Source of the DNA: Cycas panzhihuaensis
Taxonomy: Eukaryota; Cycadophyta
NCBI GenBank assembly: GCA_023213395.1
Contig: CM041465.1
Location: 206,157,741 to 206,221,740, forward strand
DNA length: 64,000 nucleotides
Direction: 5' to 3'
The notes beneath the pieces were generated by a model. It saw only the letters and a list, made by a program, of their open reading frames with translations, did no database searches and was not told the origin of the DNA. Made by a program: the position numbers and the translations under genes. Below, one piece after another: positions 1 through 11,411 of the stretch. Each line of letters opens with the position of its first letter. Position 1 is the stretch's first letter.

Positions 1-1051
1 AGTGTGTATCATGCTCCGTGCCATTTCCATAATGACTCGATTTTTTCGCTCTGCAACTCCATTAGATTGAGGTGTGTACGGAGTTGTAAATTGTCTTCAT
101 ATTCCTCTATTCTTGCAAAATTCCAAAAATTCTTTGGAAATGTATTCACCTCCTCCATCTGATCTTAAACACTTAATTTTGGCATTGCTTTCCAACTCGG
201 CTTCTGCTTTGAATTCTTTGAATGCATCTAGGGCTTCAGATTTTGTATGCAAAAAATAGATCCAAATTTTTCTTAGTAAGATCATCTATGAAGGTGATAA
301 AATATCTTTTCTTATTAATTGAATGTGGAGTGATGGGTCCACAAAGATCAGTGTGAACTAATTCTAATTTTTCTTTGGCTCTCCATGTACTTTCTTGAAA
401 AGGAAGTAAATGCTGCTTACCAAACTGACAATCTTTGCAAACAAAATTGTTTGATGTGATGGGAGGTAGTCCAACTACCAGATTTTTTATTTCCATATTT
501 TTTAGCTTTTCCATGGGAAGATGTCCATACTTGAAATGCCACATTTTATCATTATTGTTTATAGCAGTACATGCTTTTACATCAGGTAAGATGGGATGAG
601 ACATTAGTCTGTACAGATCATTACATTCTACTCCTTTTGCAACTAGCTTCCCATTATTTTTCATGTCATGTATATAGCAAAAGTCCTTTTCATCAAAGAG
701 TGTACTCATTCCCTTCTTTTTCAGTTGGGCGACAGAGAGGAGATTCATTTTTAGATCTGGTACCAGGAGGACATCACCTATTTTTTCTACCTTGTCTTCG
801 ATTTTTACAGCTATTGTTCCTACTCCCTTGATTTTGAGGGAGTATTTGTCTCCAAGCTCCATAGATTTGTTTGCAGTGTAGGGCCGTAAATCTTCGAACC
901 ACTCTTCTCGACTGGTCATGTGACGTGATGCTCCAGAGTCGATGTACCAGACTTCTTTGTCTTGTAAGCTTGCTGTTAGAGCAACGACAAAGGCTATTGC
1001 TTCTTCTTCATCTTGGTCATTATTGTCGCTCGCTTCTTTGTAATTCCCCAT
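1..1051 (-). pseudogene. Copia element A: protease and integrase part of polyprotein (cut by window edge)
   Basis: Read on the minus strand, the frame opens with MGNYKEAS and gives an aspartic protease with an intact WYIDSGASRHMT near 916-951. The GAG-pre-integrase zinc region follows (MWHFKYGHL ... CKDCQFGKQH), then the integrase core. Catalytic residues are visible as HTDLCGP, LRSDGGGEY and GVAERKN, so the D-D-E set is present. One extra A in a homopolymer near 283-288 breaks the frame between FIDDLTKK and IWIYFLHTK, and a stop follows CKNRGI. The remainder of integrase, RT and RNase H lies left of the window. It belongs to the same lineage as element D, whose gag and protease are clearly similar. 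In the intact state the product would process gag and integrate element cDNA. Confidence 0.9.
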
Positions 1052-1943
1052 TGGCTTCTTCCTCTCTCGAGTATCCGCTGCAGAATCGAAGGGATAATGC
1101 CCACTTTGACCACAATGATAACATTTATCAAAGGCTTTACAAGAATTGGCAAAATGACCTGTCCTACCACAACTATAACATATGATGTTTCTTCCTCTTC
1201 CTCTCAGATCTGACCACCGTCATCGTGATGTGCTGCCTGATTCTTGCCGACCTCGTGCTGAGCCATAGTACTCAATATTTCTTCCACGTCCTCTACTTCG
1301 ACCTCGGGATCCCAGATTCAACCTGGATGCAAAGGCGTCCTCGAGATTTGTAGTGTCTTCATACCTTTTATTTCTTTGTTCTTGTTGCAGGAGCAGCCCT
1401 GTTAAAGAGTCCAAAGACATAGTTGCCAATTGACTGGAGTTTATGATAGTATTGATTGTGACATCAAATGATCTGGGTAACTTACTAACAACAAGTTCAA
1501 CCAGATTTCATTCAGTGAGAGGATCACCGGCGTTAATAAGGCTGTTTCTCAGAGAGATTACTTTGTAGAAATTCTGTAATAGTTTCAGTCTCTTTCATTT
1601 ACAGGTTGAATAATTCAGCTTTCAGGGTTATTATTTTTGCCTTATTTTTTTTACTATACATGTTCTTCAGATACTGCTATATGCTAGCAGTGGAGTACAG
1701 ATTTTCAATGTAGACAAGAAGTGAATCAGAAATGGACAACTTAAGTATAATAACCCCTGTACTATCCCTTTCTTCCCAATTTGTTTGAGTGGCTCCTGCT
1801 TCCTTTGGCTTTTGCTTAGATCCAATGGCAATTTGCCAGGCATTTTTGGCCCTAAGCAGAGTCTCTATTTTAATTTTCCAAATGTGATAATTGATGTCAG
1901 TTAATTTGTCACCATCGGACAAAGCAAGCACAGAAGTTGCCAT
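1052..1943 (-). pseudogene. Copia element A: gag with two zinc knuckles
   Basis: The frame starts at an ATG (MATSVLALSDGDKL) and continues NYHIWKIKIETLLRAKNAW, the usual N-terminal gag domain of plant copia elements. Frame is lost near 1,676 and recovers as SLDSLTGLLLQQEQRNKRY and an arginine/glycine-rich stretch (RGRSRGRGR) typical of gag nucleocapsid. Two CCHC knuckles follow: CYSCGRTGHFANSC is intact, while CYHCGQSGHYPFDS has lost its last cysteine. The paired knuckle layout matches element D. Gag would package element RNA in cytoplasmic virus-like particles. This copy is frame-broken but still well recognisable. Confidence 0.85.
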
Positions 1944-2637
1944 GAGAATCTCGTAATCGGGTTTCGAAGTCAGAGGTCAGATTTTTGTACGGATTTCCAT
2001 ACGGTATGGAAATTGTACGGATGGGTATGAATGATACCTCAAAAGAAAGCTGTGAATGCGAGGAGTTCAGATCTGCAATCGCTTTTTGATTTAGACTGTT
2101 AATTTGAGAGAAACTGCCCTCGAAAGGGTACGGTCGACGCCCTCGTTTTAGAGGAAAACTGCTTGAAAAATGGCAAAAATATCCAAAATACCAGACGAAA
2201 TTACTTCAAACAGAGGCGCAATACTCCATCAATGAAGTCTTGAAGAAGATATGAGTGAAAAAGTGTGAAAAAATTGAAAAAAATTCACTTGCAAAGGTAA
2301 AAATGGCACAGACCTGAAAATAGGGCAAAAACACCCTGAAAATGTCTTCAAATCAATTCGACTCAGAAGAGAGAAATGCTCAGGATGACCCGATCTACAA
2401 ACTGGCCAAGTTTCGTCTTTATTCGAGTACTTGAAAATTTTTGACCGTACGGTGGTACGGATCCATATAGATGCCTCTGGAAACGTCCTGCAATTTCTGA
2501 AAGTCTTTTCCTACAATTTCTGAAGTCTTTGCCTTGCCTTTGATCCTCTGTCAAGATGCCTCCTTATTTGAGTACTAAAGAATTTCTTCAATTTGACTTA
2601 TAAACTCTAGAATCGGATTGATGTGGCAGAGCAACCT
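1944..2637 (-). other. 5' untranslated leader of element A
   Basis: About 0.7 kb between the gag start and the primer-binding site. No coding stretch beyond chance frames. The length matches the leader of related element D (6,113-6,766). Confidence 0.6.
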
Positions 2638-2649
2638 GCTCTGATACCA
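2638..2649 (-). other. Primer-binding site of element A
   Basis: The minus strand reads TGGTATCAGAGC directly after the LTR, a perfect complement to the 3' end of plant initiator tRNA-Met. This fixes the orientation and the inner LTR edge. Confidence 0.9.
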
Positions 2650-2854
2650 TGTTGGGAACATCCTTTGTAGGAATAAAAGAATCTTATTTATTAATGCTCA
2701 ATGTGTACATATATATACAATGAGAAGTTTCAACTGCCTAATAACTATCAAACTTAATGATGACACATGTCCAACGCTTAATTACCTTTCATTAAGGTGG
2801 ACTTATGTCCTAACACATTTATGTCTTAACACCCTTATGTCCTAAGATAAAACA
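2650..2854 (-). repeat. 5' LTR of copia element A
   Basis: The LTR begins at the base after the primer-binding site with TGTTGGGAACATCC. The far edge is placed at a terminal CA (AAACA) at 2,854, giving about 205 bp. That edge is uncertain because the sister LTR is outside the window. The length is close to the 193-195 bp LTRs of related element D. It contains short tandem TTATGTCCTAA/TTATGTCTTAA-like motifs and a TATA-like ATATATAT near 2,709. Confidence 0.65.
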
Positions 2855-2869
2855 TTATACTCTAACGTC

Positions 2870-3997
2870 TCCATGATCAATTTGAATGAATACATTCTCT
2901 TTGTTGAGTAGTGTTGTTCCTAAAGATTATTTTAATTGTTTGAGAGTTGTCTAACTTCTCAAACCATTACCCTTTATGGGTCATATGTGTGGAGCATCCT
3001 GAATTAATGTACCATCCATCATCTTCTTCATTTACCAAGAGGCTTGATAAGAATAGCCTTTCATTTTCTCGTCTCTTCTATAATTATGTTAGCTACTTCT
3101 CTCTCCATGTTGGACCTTTTGAGGAATCAATTATTTTCTAAGTGTCAATTTCTTTTGCAATTGGAACATTGTATTGTTCCTCTTCTTCTAGGGATTCTAC
3201 GCCCTTGACCTTGATTTCTTTGTCTAGGGTTTTGTCCTCTACCTTGGGAGTTTTGAGGTCCAAAACCTTGCCCCTTGGTCTCCAAAGAAATTGCCCTTGC
3301 TTTCTAAAACCTTATCCTTCCAAGGGACTTGATCTCTACCTCTTGAACTTTGACCTTCATAATGATTTTGCAGTCTAATCGTTGCCCTAGTGACAAAGGC
3401 ATGTTCCAAGGACTCTTTTCCGCTTTTCTTCTCTTCAACGTCAAGTAAAATACCACTTAATCGATCCACCTTCAATGTGGTAAGATTCTTTGACACTTGT
3501 AAGCTAGTGGCAACCATTTCAAACCTTTTGAGCTTATCTACACTCAATATTTTTTTGACTACCATTTGTTCACTAATATTTTTATCTAGGGCCTATGTTT
3601 GATTTACTAGCCCTCGTATCTTAGTGATGTTGTCATTTACCGTTTTGTTGTAGTTCATTTAGTAATTCTTGAACTTCGTCCTCAACGTTTGTAGCTTCGT
3701 CGTCATAACTCCTTCATATGCAATTTTTAATGCCTCCCAAGCTACTTTTGAAGTTGTCGCATCACTAACCTATGAGAAGATGTGTTTCTCCAATGTGCAA
3801 AATATGAATGCAAGTGCCTCATTTTCCTTCTAGCAAAGATGAATGCAAGCACTCTCATTCTTCTTGAAGAGCTTTACTTCATTTGTAAGAACATTATAAC
3901 CATTTGTAATTAAGTCCTACATATCTTTAGAGATGAATATAGGCTTCATGCACCTACTCCAATTCAAATAATTTGTACCATCAAATTTAGGAACCAT
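2870..3997 (-). pseudogene. Copia remnant C: gag to protease start
   Basis: Minus-strand translation starts MVPKFDGTNYLNWS, the classic copia gag opening. It runs through LEKHIFS.VSDATTSKVAWE, TVNDNITKIRGLV and SVDKLKRFEMVATSL. A decayed CCHC follows (CSNCKRN, a stop, then HLENN), and then the protease motif WYINSGCSTHMT near 2,985-3,010 with the catalytic D changed to N. At least five in-frame stops interrupt it. The remnant ends abruptly at the outer edge of element A's LTR, which suggests that A inserted into C and that the rest of C lies beyond A outside the window. It is a different copia lineage from A. Confidence 0.8.
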
Positions 3998-4731
3998 TAC
4001 ATTATTTACAGTTGAAGACGTGATTAGAAAATGCTTTGAAAAGAAAGAATACTTAAAAAAATAAAGGTACTTTAAAAAATAAAGGAGAAAGTGAATAAAA
4101 TAAATAAAAAAGGACTAAGAAGCACTCAAAACACATAACAAATCATTCCACTTCAACTTTAGGACATGCATACGTGTCCCAATTGGGACTCTACCACCTC
4201 CAAATAACAAGTTTTGTATTAAACTGTGGATTACAATGACAATTTTTGCAATATTTTGCTTAAGGGATCCTCTTGCAAGAAGCCCACAAAATGTGCATCA
4301 ACTTTAAACTTTAAAATATTATGTCAAATCAAGTCAATTATGGGCAAATGGCCATTAGTTTTGAAGGTGAGTGAGCGAAAATTACAATGCTTCAAATGAC
4401 ACTAAAAACCAATATTATATGACAAAGTTAGAGCTAAGAAAGTACAACTAGGTCCAAATTCTTAATGAGGCCACTTGGTAAATACACAACTATGAAAACT
4501 TTCATCAACTTTAACATGTTAAAATAGCCATGAAAATTGAACATAATATATGAGTGTGACCACTCTTTTCAACAGGGTTGAAGTGTAGATCATAACAAAT
4601 TTGACGGTTTCGAAAATGGGTTTCAAACATGAGAGTTATGGTTATCCGAGTAGGTACAAGTACTTAAAAATGAGATAGGCTCCTATAAATTGCTATGAAG
4701 CCCTCTTAAAAGTGAATGTTTGGTCACTTGG
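3998..4731. other. Non-coding stretch, possibly leader of remnant C
   Basis: No supported coding frame, LTR edge or primer-binding site seen. By position it may be the 5' leader of C, which would then continue at 17,405-17,598 beyond element E. The last five bases (CTTGG) are the left target duplication of E. Confidence 0.35.
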
Positions 4732-5241
4732 TGATAAAGTTAGAATTAATCTAACTAATGAAAAATAACCTTAATAGGACCTTTATTCTCTTAACCAGTA
4801 TGCAATAAACGCATCAGTATACAAAACATGTCAAACATATATTAAATGAACACAAGATATGAATGGAGGATTAGAAATTGGCTTTAATCCAAAAGAATAA
4901 CCAAATCAAATTGATTGATGATTGATACAAAACTTTGGCAAAGTTTGGACTCTCACCAAAAACCTTCATCAATTGAGTGTAGACCATGGCCTTAATTTAT
5001 AGGAAACTCGATGTCTATCACTTTACAATAGGTGGATGTGATTTGGATCTCACATACTTTCACATGATTGGACCTCATGTTACATAAAGCTCATTGGACA
5101 ACTATGAGACTTAAAGTGGAGTGTTAACCCTCAATTAGGAATTATAAATTTAAGTCATAACTTGAGTTACAATTGCACTTTATTTGAGTAAAGTGGCTAA
5201 CTTTACAGAAGAGTACATGAATGAGTCATTATATTTTAACA
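4732..5241 (-). repeat. 3' LTR of element E
   Basis: 510 bp, starting TGATAAAGTTA and ending TTTTAACA on the plus strand. It pairs with the 509-bp copy at 16,891-17,399. A purine-rich tract (minus strand AAGGGAAGA) lies just inside it at 5,242-5,250, as expected for plus-strand DNA priming. Confidence 0.92.
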
Positions 5242-5286
5242 TCTTCCCTTAATGACAACTGCATTAATCTTGACGTCGAGGTCATG

Positions 5287-5900
5287 TCAAAACCTTTTAA
5301 ACTTTGGTTTACTAAGTGCGTTGGGGAAGATATCTGCAATTTGGTCTTTAGTCAATTTATACACAAGATTAATTTTTCTATCTTGAACATGTTCGTGGAT
5401 AAAATAATGATGAACCTCTATGTGCTTTGTTCTTGCATGGAAAACAAGGTTCTTTGTCATCTTTAATACACTTTGATTATCACAGTATATGAGAGTAGTT
5501 TGAGTATGTAGAAGACAAAGTTCAAGAAGAATCCTACGTAGCCAAATCACTTCAGTAGTTGCATGAACACCTACTTTATATTCTACTTTAGTGGAAGATA
5601 GAGCAACATTCTACTTTAGTGGAGGATAGAGCAACATTTGGTTTTTTCTTAGAACTCCAAGAAATAGTAGCTAAGTTCAGGTCAAAACAGTAACTTGAAG
5701 TAGAGTGGCGAGTATTCTAGCAACCAACCTAGTTTGCATCGGTGAATCCTTTTAGAAAAGGAGTTTCAACTTGGTTGTAGTCAAGTCCATGTTGTAAGGT
5801 GTCGTGGATGTACTTGAGAATTCTGATTGCGACTTTCCAATGTAACATATTCGGTTGAGACATAAACCTTGAACAACTCCCAACTGCATATGAGATATCA
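5287..5900 (-). pseudogene. Element E: RT end and RNase H
   Basis: Continues the RT broken at 11,605: DISYAVGSCSRFM, HWKVAIRILKYIHDTLQHG, then RNase H with IYCDNQSVLKM and HARTKHIEVHHYFI. It ends in ADIFPNALSKPKFKRF and a TGA stop. A 28-bp tandem duplication (5,580-5,607 / 5,608-5,635) shifts the frame inside RNase H, and there are several stops between 5,640 and 5,750. The protein resumes at the exact codon where the distal part stops (THTCP | DISYA), which demonstrates the clean insertion of D. Confidence 0.88.
5580..5635. repeat. 28-bp tandem duplication in E RNase H
   Basis: Two copies of a 28-bp unit starting ATTCTACTTTAGTGGA, differing at one base. 28 is not a multiple of three, so it shifts the frame. 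Confidence 0.85.
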
Positions 5901-5905
5901 GGGCA

Positions 5906-6100
5906 TGTTGAGAGGTAATGCTTTATCATTAACTATGTAATTAATGTATGTAATAATGACACGTGTCATATTGTTAAGAGGTTGGTTACATATCAAGTTA
6001 TAACGGTTACCAACCCAATCATGTATTTAAGGAATTCATCCTCTCAATAAACGCGTTGAGTCCTCTTATCAGCATTTTGTCTCCTGATTGGAACTTAACA
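5906..6100 (+). repeat. 5' LTR of element D
   Basis: Starts TGTTGAGAGG, ends TTAACA. Contains a TATA-like TATTTAAGG near 6,026 and an AATAAA near 6,047. Bases 5,956-5,969 form a perfect 14-bp palindrome with a G-box core. Confidence 0.93.
5956..5969. promoter_or_regulatory. G-box palindrome in D LTR
   Basis: ATGACACGTGTCAT is a perfect palindrome centred on CACGTG, the G-box bound by plant bZIP and bHLH factors. It lies in U3 upstream of the TATA-like motif. The 3' LTR copy has lost two bases (ATGACGTGTCAT), leaving an ACGT core but no CACGTG. A regulatory role is inferred. Confidence 0.5.
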
Positions 6101-6112
6101 TGATATCAGAGC
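6101..6112 (+). other. Primer-binding site of element D
   Basis: TGATATCAGAGC directly follows the LTR. It differs by one base (G to A) from the complement of initiator tRNA-Met (TGGTATCAGAGC). Confidence 0.85.
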
Positions 6113-6766
6113 AGGTTCAGGTGTAACTGCTTGTTTTGAAGGAAGAAGATCTGATTTCTGAAAACAAGTCAAGGGTTTAAGAAGGGAGACAAGTCTGGAA
6201 GGCTCTCTAGCACAGAAGAGAAGCATTTAATGACTGTATACAGAATTGTACGAAACTGTGCAGATGACTTTTTCTCAAAGTTATCAGATTGAGGCGAAAC
6301 TTGGTGAGTAGATAGATTGAGGGATGCTCGTCACTTTTTCCTTTTGCGTCGAAGACATTTGAAGACTTTTTAGGGTTCAAATCAACCGATTACTAGTTCG
6401 TGCAGGATTGAAGGAGGAAAACTTGAAAATTTTTTAAGTTGGGCCTAAATTCAGGTAATTTTGGATCCAAAACCTTCGAATACTTATTATAAAGAGGTTC
6501 AATCCACTTTCGTTTGAATCCATTAAGTTTTTTGGCAATTTTTTGCAAAAATGACCCAAATCCCTAGCCGCTTGTGTAACTATTTGAAGGTTGTTTTCTC
6601 CTGTTTGGAAAATGATCTTACAAAACCGACTTCGAATCTAGATAGACGATGAAAAAATTTGTCTTTTGAGGTATCACTCGCCCTAATCTGTACACTTAGG
6701 GTTTTGTACGGAAATCCGTCTAGTTGTATGGCCAGACTAGTCCAGGCTTCTCTCTCTTCATTAATG

Positions 6767-7470
6767 ATGGCTTCTCCACAATTTGATCTCTCATAACAAG
6801 GCAAACTTACTGAAGGTAACTATCATGTTTGGAAAATTAAGATTGAAACCCTGCTTAGGGCTCGAAATGCTTGGAATATTGCTCTCAGGATTGAAACCAA
6901 GCCAGATGATGCTAGTACAACCCTACCCAGTTGGTTAGAAAGAGATAATGCAGGTGTCATCATTCTTAAACTGTCAGTATCAAACTCCTTGTTGGTATAT
7001 GTTGAAAAATTAACCTCCACATCAAGCATTTGGAAATGCTTTGAAAATTTGTTTGGTCAGAAAAATAAAGCCCGGATATTCACTTTGAAGGAAGAATTGT
7101 ATAAGTTGCATATGAGAGAACATGAAACTGTGACTGAATTCATACATAAAGTCACTTCACTTAGAAATGGACTATTGAGTGCTGGAGAAATTCTGTTCAA
7201 ACCAGAACTTGTTCAGATGGTAGCCAAGTAAATTACCAAAGACTTTTGACGTAACCATCGATACCATTACAAACAATAATCAAATTGATACAATGACCCT
7301 TGATGAGTTAACTGGAATATAACTTAGACAGGAATAAAGAAATAGGCAATACGAAGACTCAACAGAACTGGAAGATGTATTTGCTTCTAGATTAAATCTG
7401 GGACCACGAGGACGAAGCCAGACACGTGGAAGGGGACGAACCTCAGATTCTAGGAACTTCAGCTGTGGAC
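6767..7470 (+). pseudogene. Element D: gag
   Basis: ATG at 6,767 opens MASPQFDLS, an in-frame TAA, then GNYHVWKIKIETLLRARNAW. It continues in one frame to LLSAGEILFKPELVQMVAK at 7,231. A frame change there is followed by LPKTFDVTIDTITNNNQ, TMTLDELTGI and the arginine-rich SRLNLGPRGRSQTRGRGR. After the change it reads into the same frame as protease and integrase. It is homologous to element A gag. The preceding 6,113-6,766 is a leader without a coding frame. Confidence 0.88.
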
Positions 7471-8734
7471 AATATTTGGATAGTAGAGGACACAGACGAA
7501 GTCGTGATTCCAGGATATGTTTTAACTGTGGTAGATCCAAACTCTTCGCCAGTACCTATAGAGTATTTGATGTGTGTTATCATTGTGGACAGACAGGATA
7601 TTATCCTTATCAATGTCGTCAGAGAAGAGCAGACATTCAGAGAGGGAAAAGGCCAGTGGGCAACTATAGCAAAGAACAAATTGAAGAAGATGATGAAGAG
7701 ACAACATTTGTAGTTGCGTTGTCAGTAGGATTAAAGGAAGCTGACATGTGGTTCATTCACTCTAGAGCTTCACAATACATGACAAACTGTCAAGACTGGT
7801 TTGAAAGCCTGAAACCCTATGATATCAACAGATCAATAGAATTAGGTGATAAATATCCATTAGAAATTAAGGGAGTGGGCACTGTCTCTGTTTGCGTACA
7901 GGGTAATGTGAAGAAAATTGGAAATGTTTTGTGGTTCCCTGACCTCAAAATGAACCTCTTGTCTGTCTCACAACTTAGCAAAAAAGGGCTAAGAACAATG
8001 CTTGATGAAGATGGCCTCTGTTTGATACTGGACATGAAAAATAATGGGGAAACCATTGCTAAAGGCATTATGAATAATGATCTATATAAACTAGTTTCAG
8101 ATCCTGTAATACCCTGTCTAGATGCAAAAGCTTGTACTGTTGTGAATTTTGATAATAAAATGTGGCATTTGAAGTATGGACATCTACCAATAGAAACCTT
8201 TAGGAAAATGAAAAAATATGATATGGTGCATGGATTGCCTAACATTTCTTCAGAAAATTTTGTATGTAAAGGATGCCAATTTGGAAAAAATCACAGATTG
8301 CCCTTCAAAGAGAGTAAATGGAGATCACAAAATAAATTGGAATTGATTCACACAGATCTCTGTAGACCACTTACACCACTTTCAATAAATGGTTGTAGGT
8401 ACTTCTTAACTTTCATTGATAAATTTTGGGTATATTTTCTGCATAATAAATTAGAGGTCTTTGAAATCTTTAAAGAATTTAAGGCAGAAGTAGAACTGGA
8501 ATTAGAATCTAAAATAAAATGTATTGGATCATATGGAGGAGGAGAATATATCTCCAGTGAGTTTCCAACCTATTGCAAAAGGAATGGAATTCAGAGACAA
8601 ATCACCACGCCCTATACTCCAGAGTCCAATGGGGTCACTGAAAGGAAAAATAGAACCCTGATGGAGATGGGCCGTAGCATGGTACATGAAAAACAGGTTC
8701 CAAAGTCTTATTGGGTAGAAGCTATGAATACAAC
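7471..8734 (+). pseudogene. Element D: nucleocapsid, protease and integrase (first part)
   Basis: An open stretch from 7,476 covers two knuckles, a degenerate CFNCGRSKLFASTYR and CYHCGQTGYYPYQC, where the zinc-binding H is replaced by Y. Protease WFIHSRASQYMT follows, with the catalytic D changed to H and the adjacent G to R. Integrase has WHLKYGHL, CKGCQFGKNH, HTDLCRPLTPL, IGSYGGGEY (second catalytic D changed to Y) and GVTERKN (E kept). Despite a long open frame the enzyme sites are dead, so the copy cannot have been autonomous in its present form. The protein stops at NTTC where the F solo LTR enters. Confidence 0.9.
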
Positions 8735-8739
8735 CTGCT

Positions 8740-9292
8740 TGTTAAACCTTACGTTTACATGTTAAGGTTATGTACTTTAATTTTCATGTAATATGTGTAC
8801 TTTTGTACTTTAGGGGTAACTTATCACTTAAGTGATAGAGTGCACACCCACATTCTTTCTAGTGACACAACGTTGTCACTAAAGGGTCAAATGGACCCTC
8901 ATGCACTTTTGCTCACATGAGAGCCCAAAAGGACACGTCCTACATGCAAGGCATGTATCTTGGATGTTTGACACTTGTCAAATATCCAAGGCCTTAGGTC
9001 TCTCATTTCACTCTATATAATGAGACCTCTTCTCATTGTCTCATAATAGAGTTGGCGTTGTATTGTTATGCTGTCAGTTTGCTAATCAAACTGTTTATTC
9101 TTTTGGAGGTTAGACCAATTCCAACTCCACACATTGGGTATCATTTCTCTTGCTCCTTCATTTTATGCTTTGTCTCTTATGCTTTCTTTTACCTTGAGAG
9201 TATTATACTTGTTAAGTATTTGTGCTTCTAGAACTAGAGTGATCCTAGCTTCTAGATCTTGGGACTGTGAGGCCGTTAAGCCTCTTTTCACA
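8740..9292 (+). repeat. Solo LTR of copia family F inside D integrase
   Basis: 553 bp starting TGTTAAACC and ending TTTTCACA, flanked by CTGCT at 8,735-8,739 and 9,293-9,297. No internal region is attached. The same LTR occurs at 17,604, 24,792, 44,371 and 52,492 in the opposite orientation. TATATAA at 9,014-9,020 is the likely TATA box. The interrupted integrase reads NTTC | CYLINRSSTK across the site, so the insertion is exact. Solo LTRs arise by recombination between the two LTRs of one element. Confidence 0.95.
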
Positions 9293-9297
9293 CTGCT

Positions 9298-9884
9298 ATC
9301 TTATAAACAGAAGCTCGACAAAAGTACTGGAGAATGTCACACCGGAGGAAGCGTGGATAGGTAAAAAACCTGATGTCAATTCTTTCAAAATGTTTGGTAG
9401 CCAAGCTTATGTGCACATACTAGACAAAAACAGGTCAAAAATCAATGCAAAGAGCATAGAATGCATTATGATAGGGTATAGCAAAAATTCAAAAGTATAT
9501 AAATGCATTGATCCAAAAACAAATAAAATATATGTTAGTAGAGATGTAGTTTTTGATGAAGGAAACTTGAATTCCCAATCTCAAATCAAAATAATTGAAG
9601 AAGAAACAAAGAATTCAAGCAAAGAAATCTTCACAGAAGAAATCTCAAACATCACTACGGAGGAAATCCTGTCTTGTTCATCTCCTGAAGATTCAGGCGA
9701 AGAAGGAAGCATAACACAAGAGGCAGAATCACATTTGGAACCCATGGAAGCAAGAAAGAGCTTAAAAGGTAAAAAGAAACTGCCCAAATGGTTTATTAGG
9801 ACCATTGAAGAAGGGGGAAATACATTTGATCACAGAACAAGAGGTCAAAAATCAAAAGCCTTGCTTAACAGGGTTGAACCCTAA
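9298..9884 (+). pseudogene. Element D: integrase end and linker
   Basis: Resumes as LINRSSTKVLENVTPEEAW, SFKMFGSQAYVH, KSIECIMIGYSKNSKVYK and VSRDVVFDEGNL, the conserved C-terminal integrase region of copia. A glutamate/serine-rich linker leads to KGKKKLPKWFIRTIEEGG. It remains open until a stop at 9,884. Confidence 0.88.
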
Positions 9885-11404
9885 TCATTTCAAGAAGCCC
9901 AAGGTCAATCACAATGGAAGGAAGCAATGGATACTGAAATGAATTCGATTGACAAAAATCGGACATGGGAACTAGTAGAACTTCCTCCAAACAAATATGT
10001 AGTTAACTGCAGATGGGTATATATAAAATTAAGGAAGGCGCAAATGGAAAGATTGAAAAATATAAGGCACGTCTGGTGACCAAAGGATATACTCAAACAT
10101 ATAGAATTGATTTTGAAGAGACATTTTTACATGTGGCCAAATTGAATACAGTAAGAGCTGTGATAACACTTGTAGCATTACATAACTGGAAAATCTTCCA
10201 ACTAGATGTGAAGAGTGCTTTCTTAAATGGTGATCTTGAAGAGGACGTATACATGGCACAACTTGAAGGATATGTTAGAAAAGGACGGAAATAATTAGTG
10301 TGCAAATTGAAAAAGGCCTTGTACTGAAGCAAGCTCGTTGTGCATGGTACGCCAAATTAGATCAACATTTATGTAATAATGGTTTCCAGCGCTGTAGTTC
10401 AGATTCCAACTTGTACACAAAGAAAAAATATGAACAAATCACTTTAATTGCTATCTATGTAGATGATATGATCTGGATAGGAAATGATGACGAGTCACTT
10501 ATAGAAATAAAATGATAGTTAGAAAAAAAATTTGAAATGAAAGGTCTTGGTCTTCTCAATTATTATTTGGGGTTGGAAATAAATCAATAGAAGGAATACA
10601 TTTCCATCTCACAAAGTAAATATATAAGAGATCTGCTAGAAAAATTTAGAATGACAGATCGCAATTCATGTGCTATACCCATGGAGATCAATTGCAACTT
10701 GGTACCTGATGAGAAGGAACAGACAGTTAATGTCACTCTATATAGGCAACTGGTTGGTAGTTTGATCTACCTCACAGCTACCAGACCTGATATATCTTAT
10801 TATGTCGGACTACTCTCCAGATACATGTAAGAACCTAGAATAAGACATTGGAAGGCAACTTGGAGAATACTGAGATACTTGCGGGGAACAATAGAATTAA
10901 AAATAATCTATTCAAAAAAGGAATCAACAAAACTCATAGCATACTATGATTCAGATTGGGCAGGTGATAAAGATCAAAGAAAGTCAACCAGTGGTTATTG
11001 TTTCTTTTCATGGTCAGCCGCAATTCATGGTGCAGCAAAAAACAATCCACTGTCGCACTCTTGTCAACTGAAGTAGAACACAAAGTAGCAATAACCGACA
11101 CCTATGAAGCATATGGCTCCGGTAGTTTTTGATCGATCTGAACCAACTCCAAGACAAAGCAACAACTATGTACTGTGATAATTAAAGTGCTATCAAGCTA
11201 ACTAAAAATCCTGCCCTTCATGCTAGAACTAAGCACATTGAAGTCCATCATCACTTTATAAGAGAGAAGGTTCATAGTAAAGAAATTAAATTAGAATATT
11301 ATCCCACTACAGAACAAATTGTAGATTTGTGGACAAAATCATTAGAAAAAGAAAAACTTCAGTTTTTGAGAGACAAGATAGGCTTGAAAGAGATAAAACA
11401 TTAA
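9885..11404 (+). pseudogene. Element D: reverse transcriptase and RNase H
   Basis: RT motifs are WKEAMDTEMNSI, CRWVYKIK, KARLVTKGYTQ, QLDVKSAFLNGDLEEDVYM, CAWYAKLDQHL and the catalytic IAIYVDDMIWIGND. RNase H has IAYYDSDWAGDKDQRKSTSGY and, after frame changes near 11,060, a degenerate YCDN region and HARTKHIEVHHHF. The product ends LKEIKH and TAA just before the purine tract AAAAGAGGG (11,403-11,411). There are stops at 10,292 and 10,513 and several frame breaks. Confidence 0.88.
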
Positions 11405-11411
11405 AAGAGGG

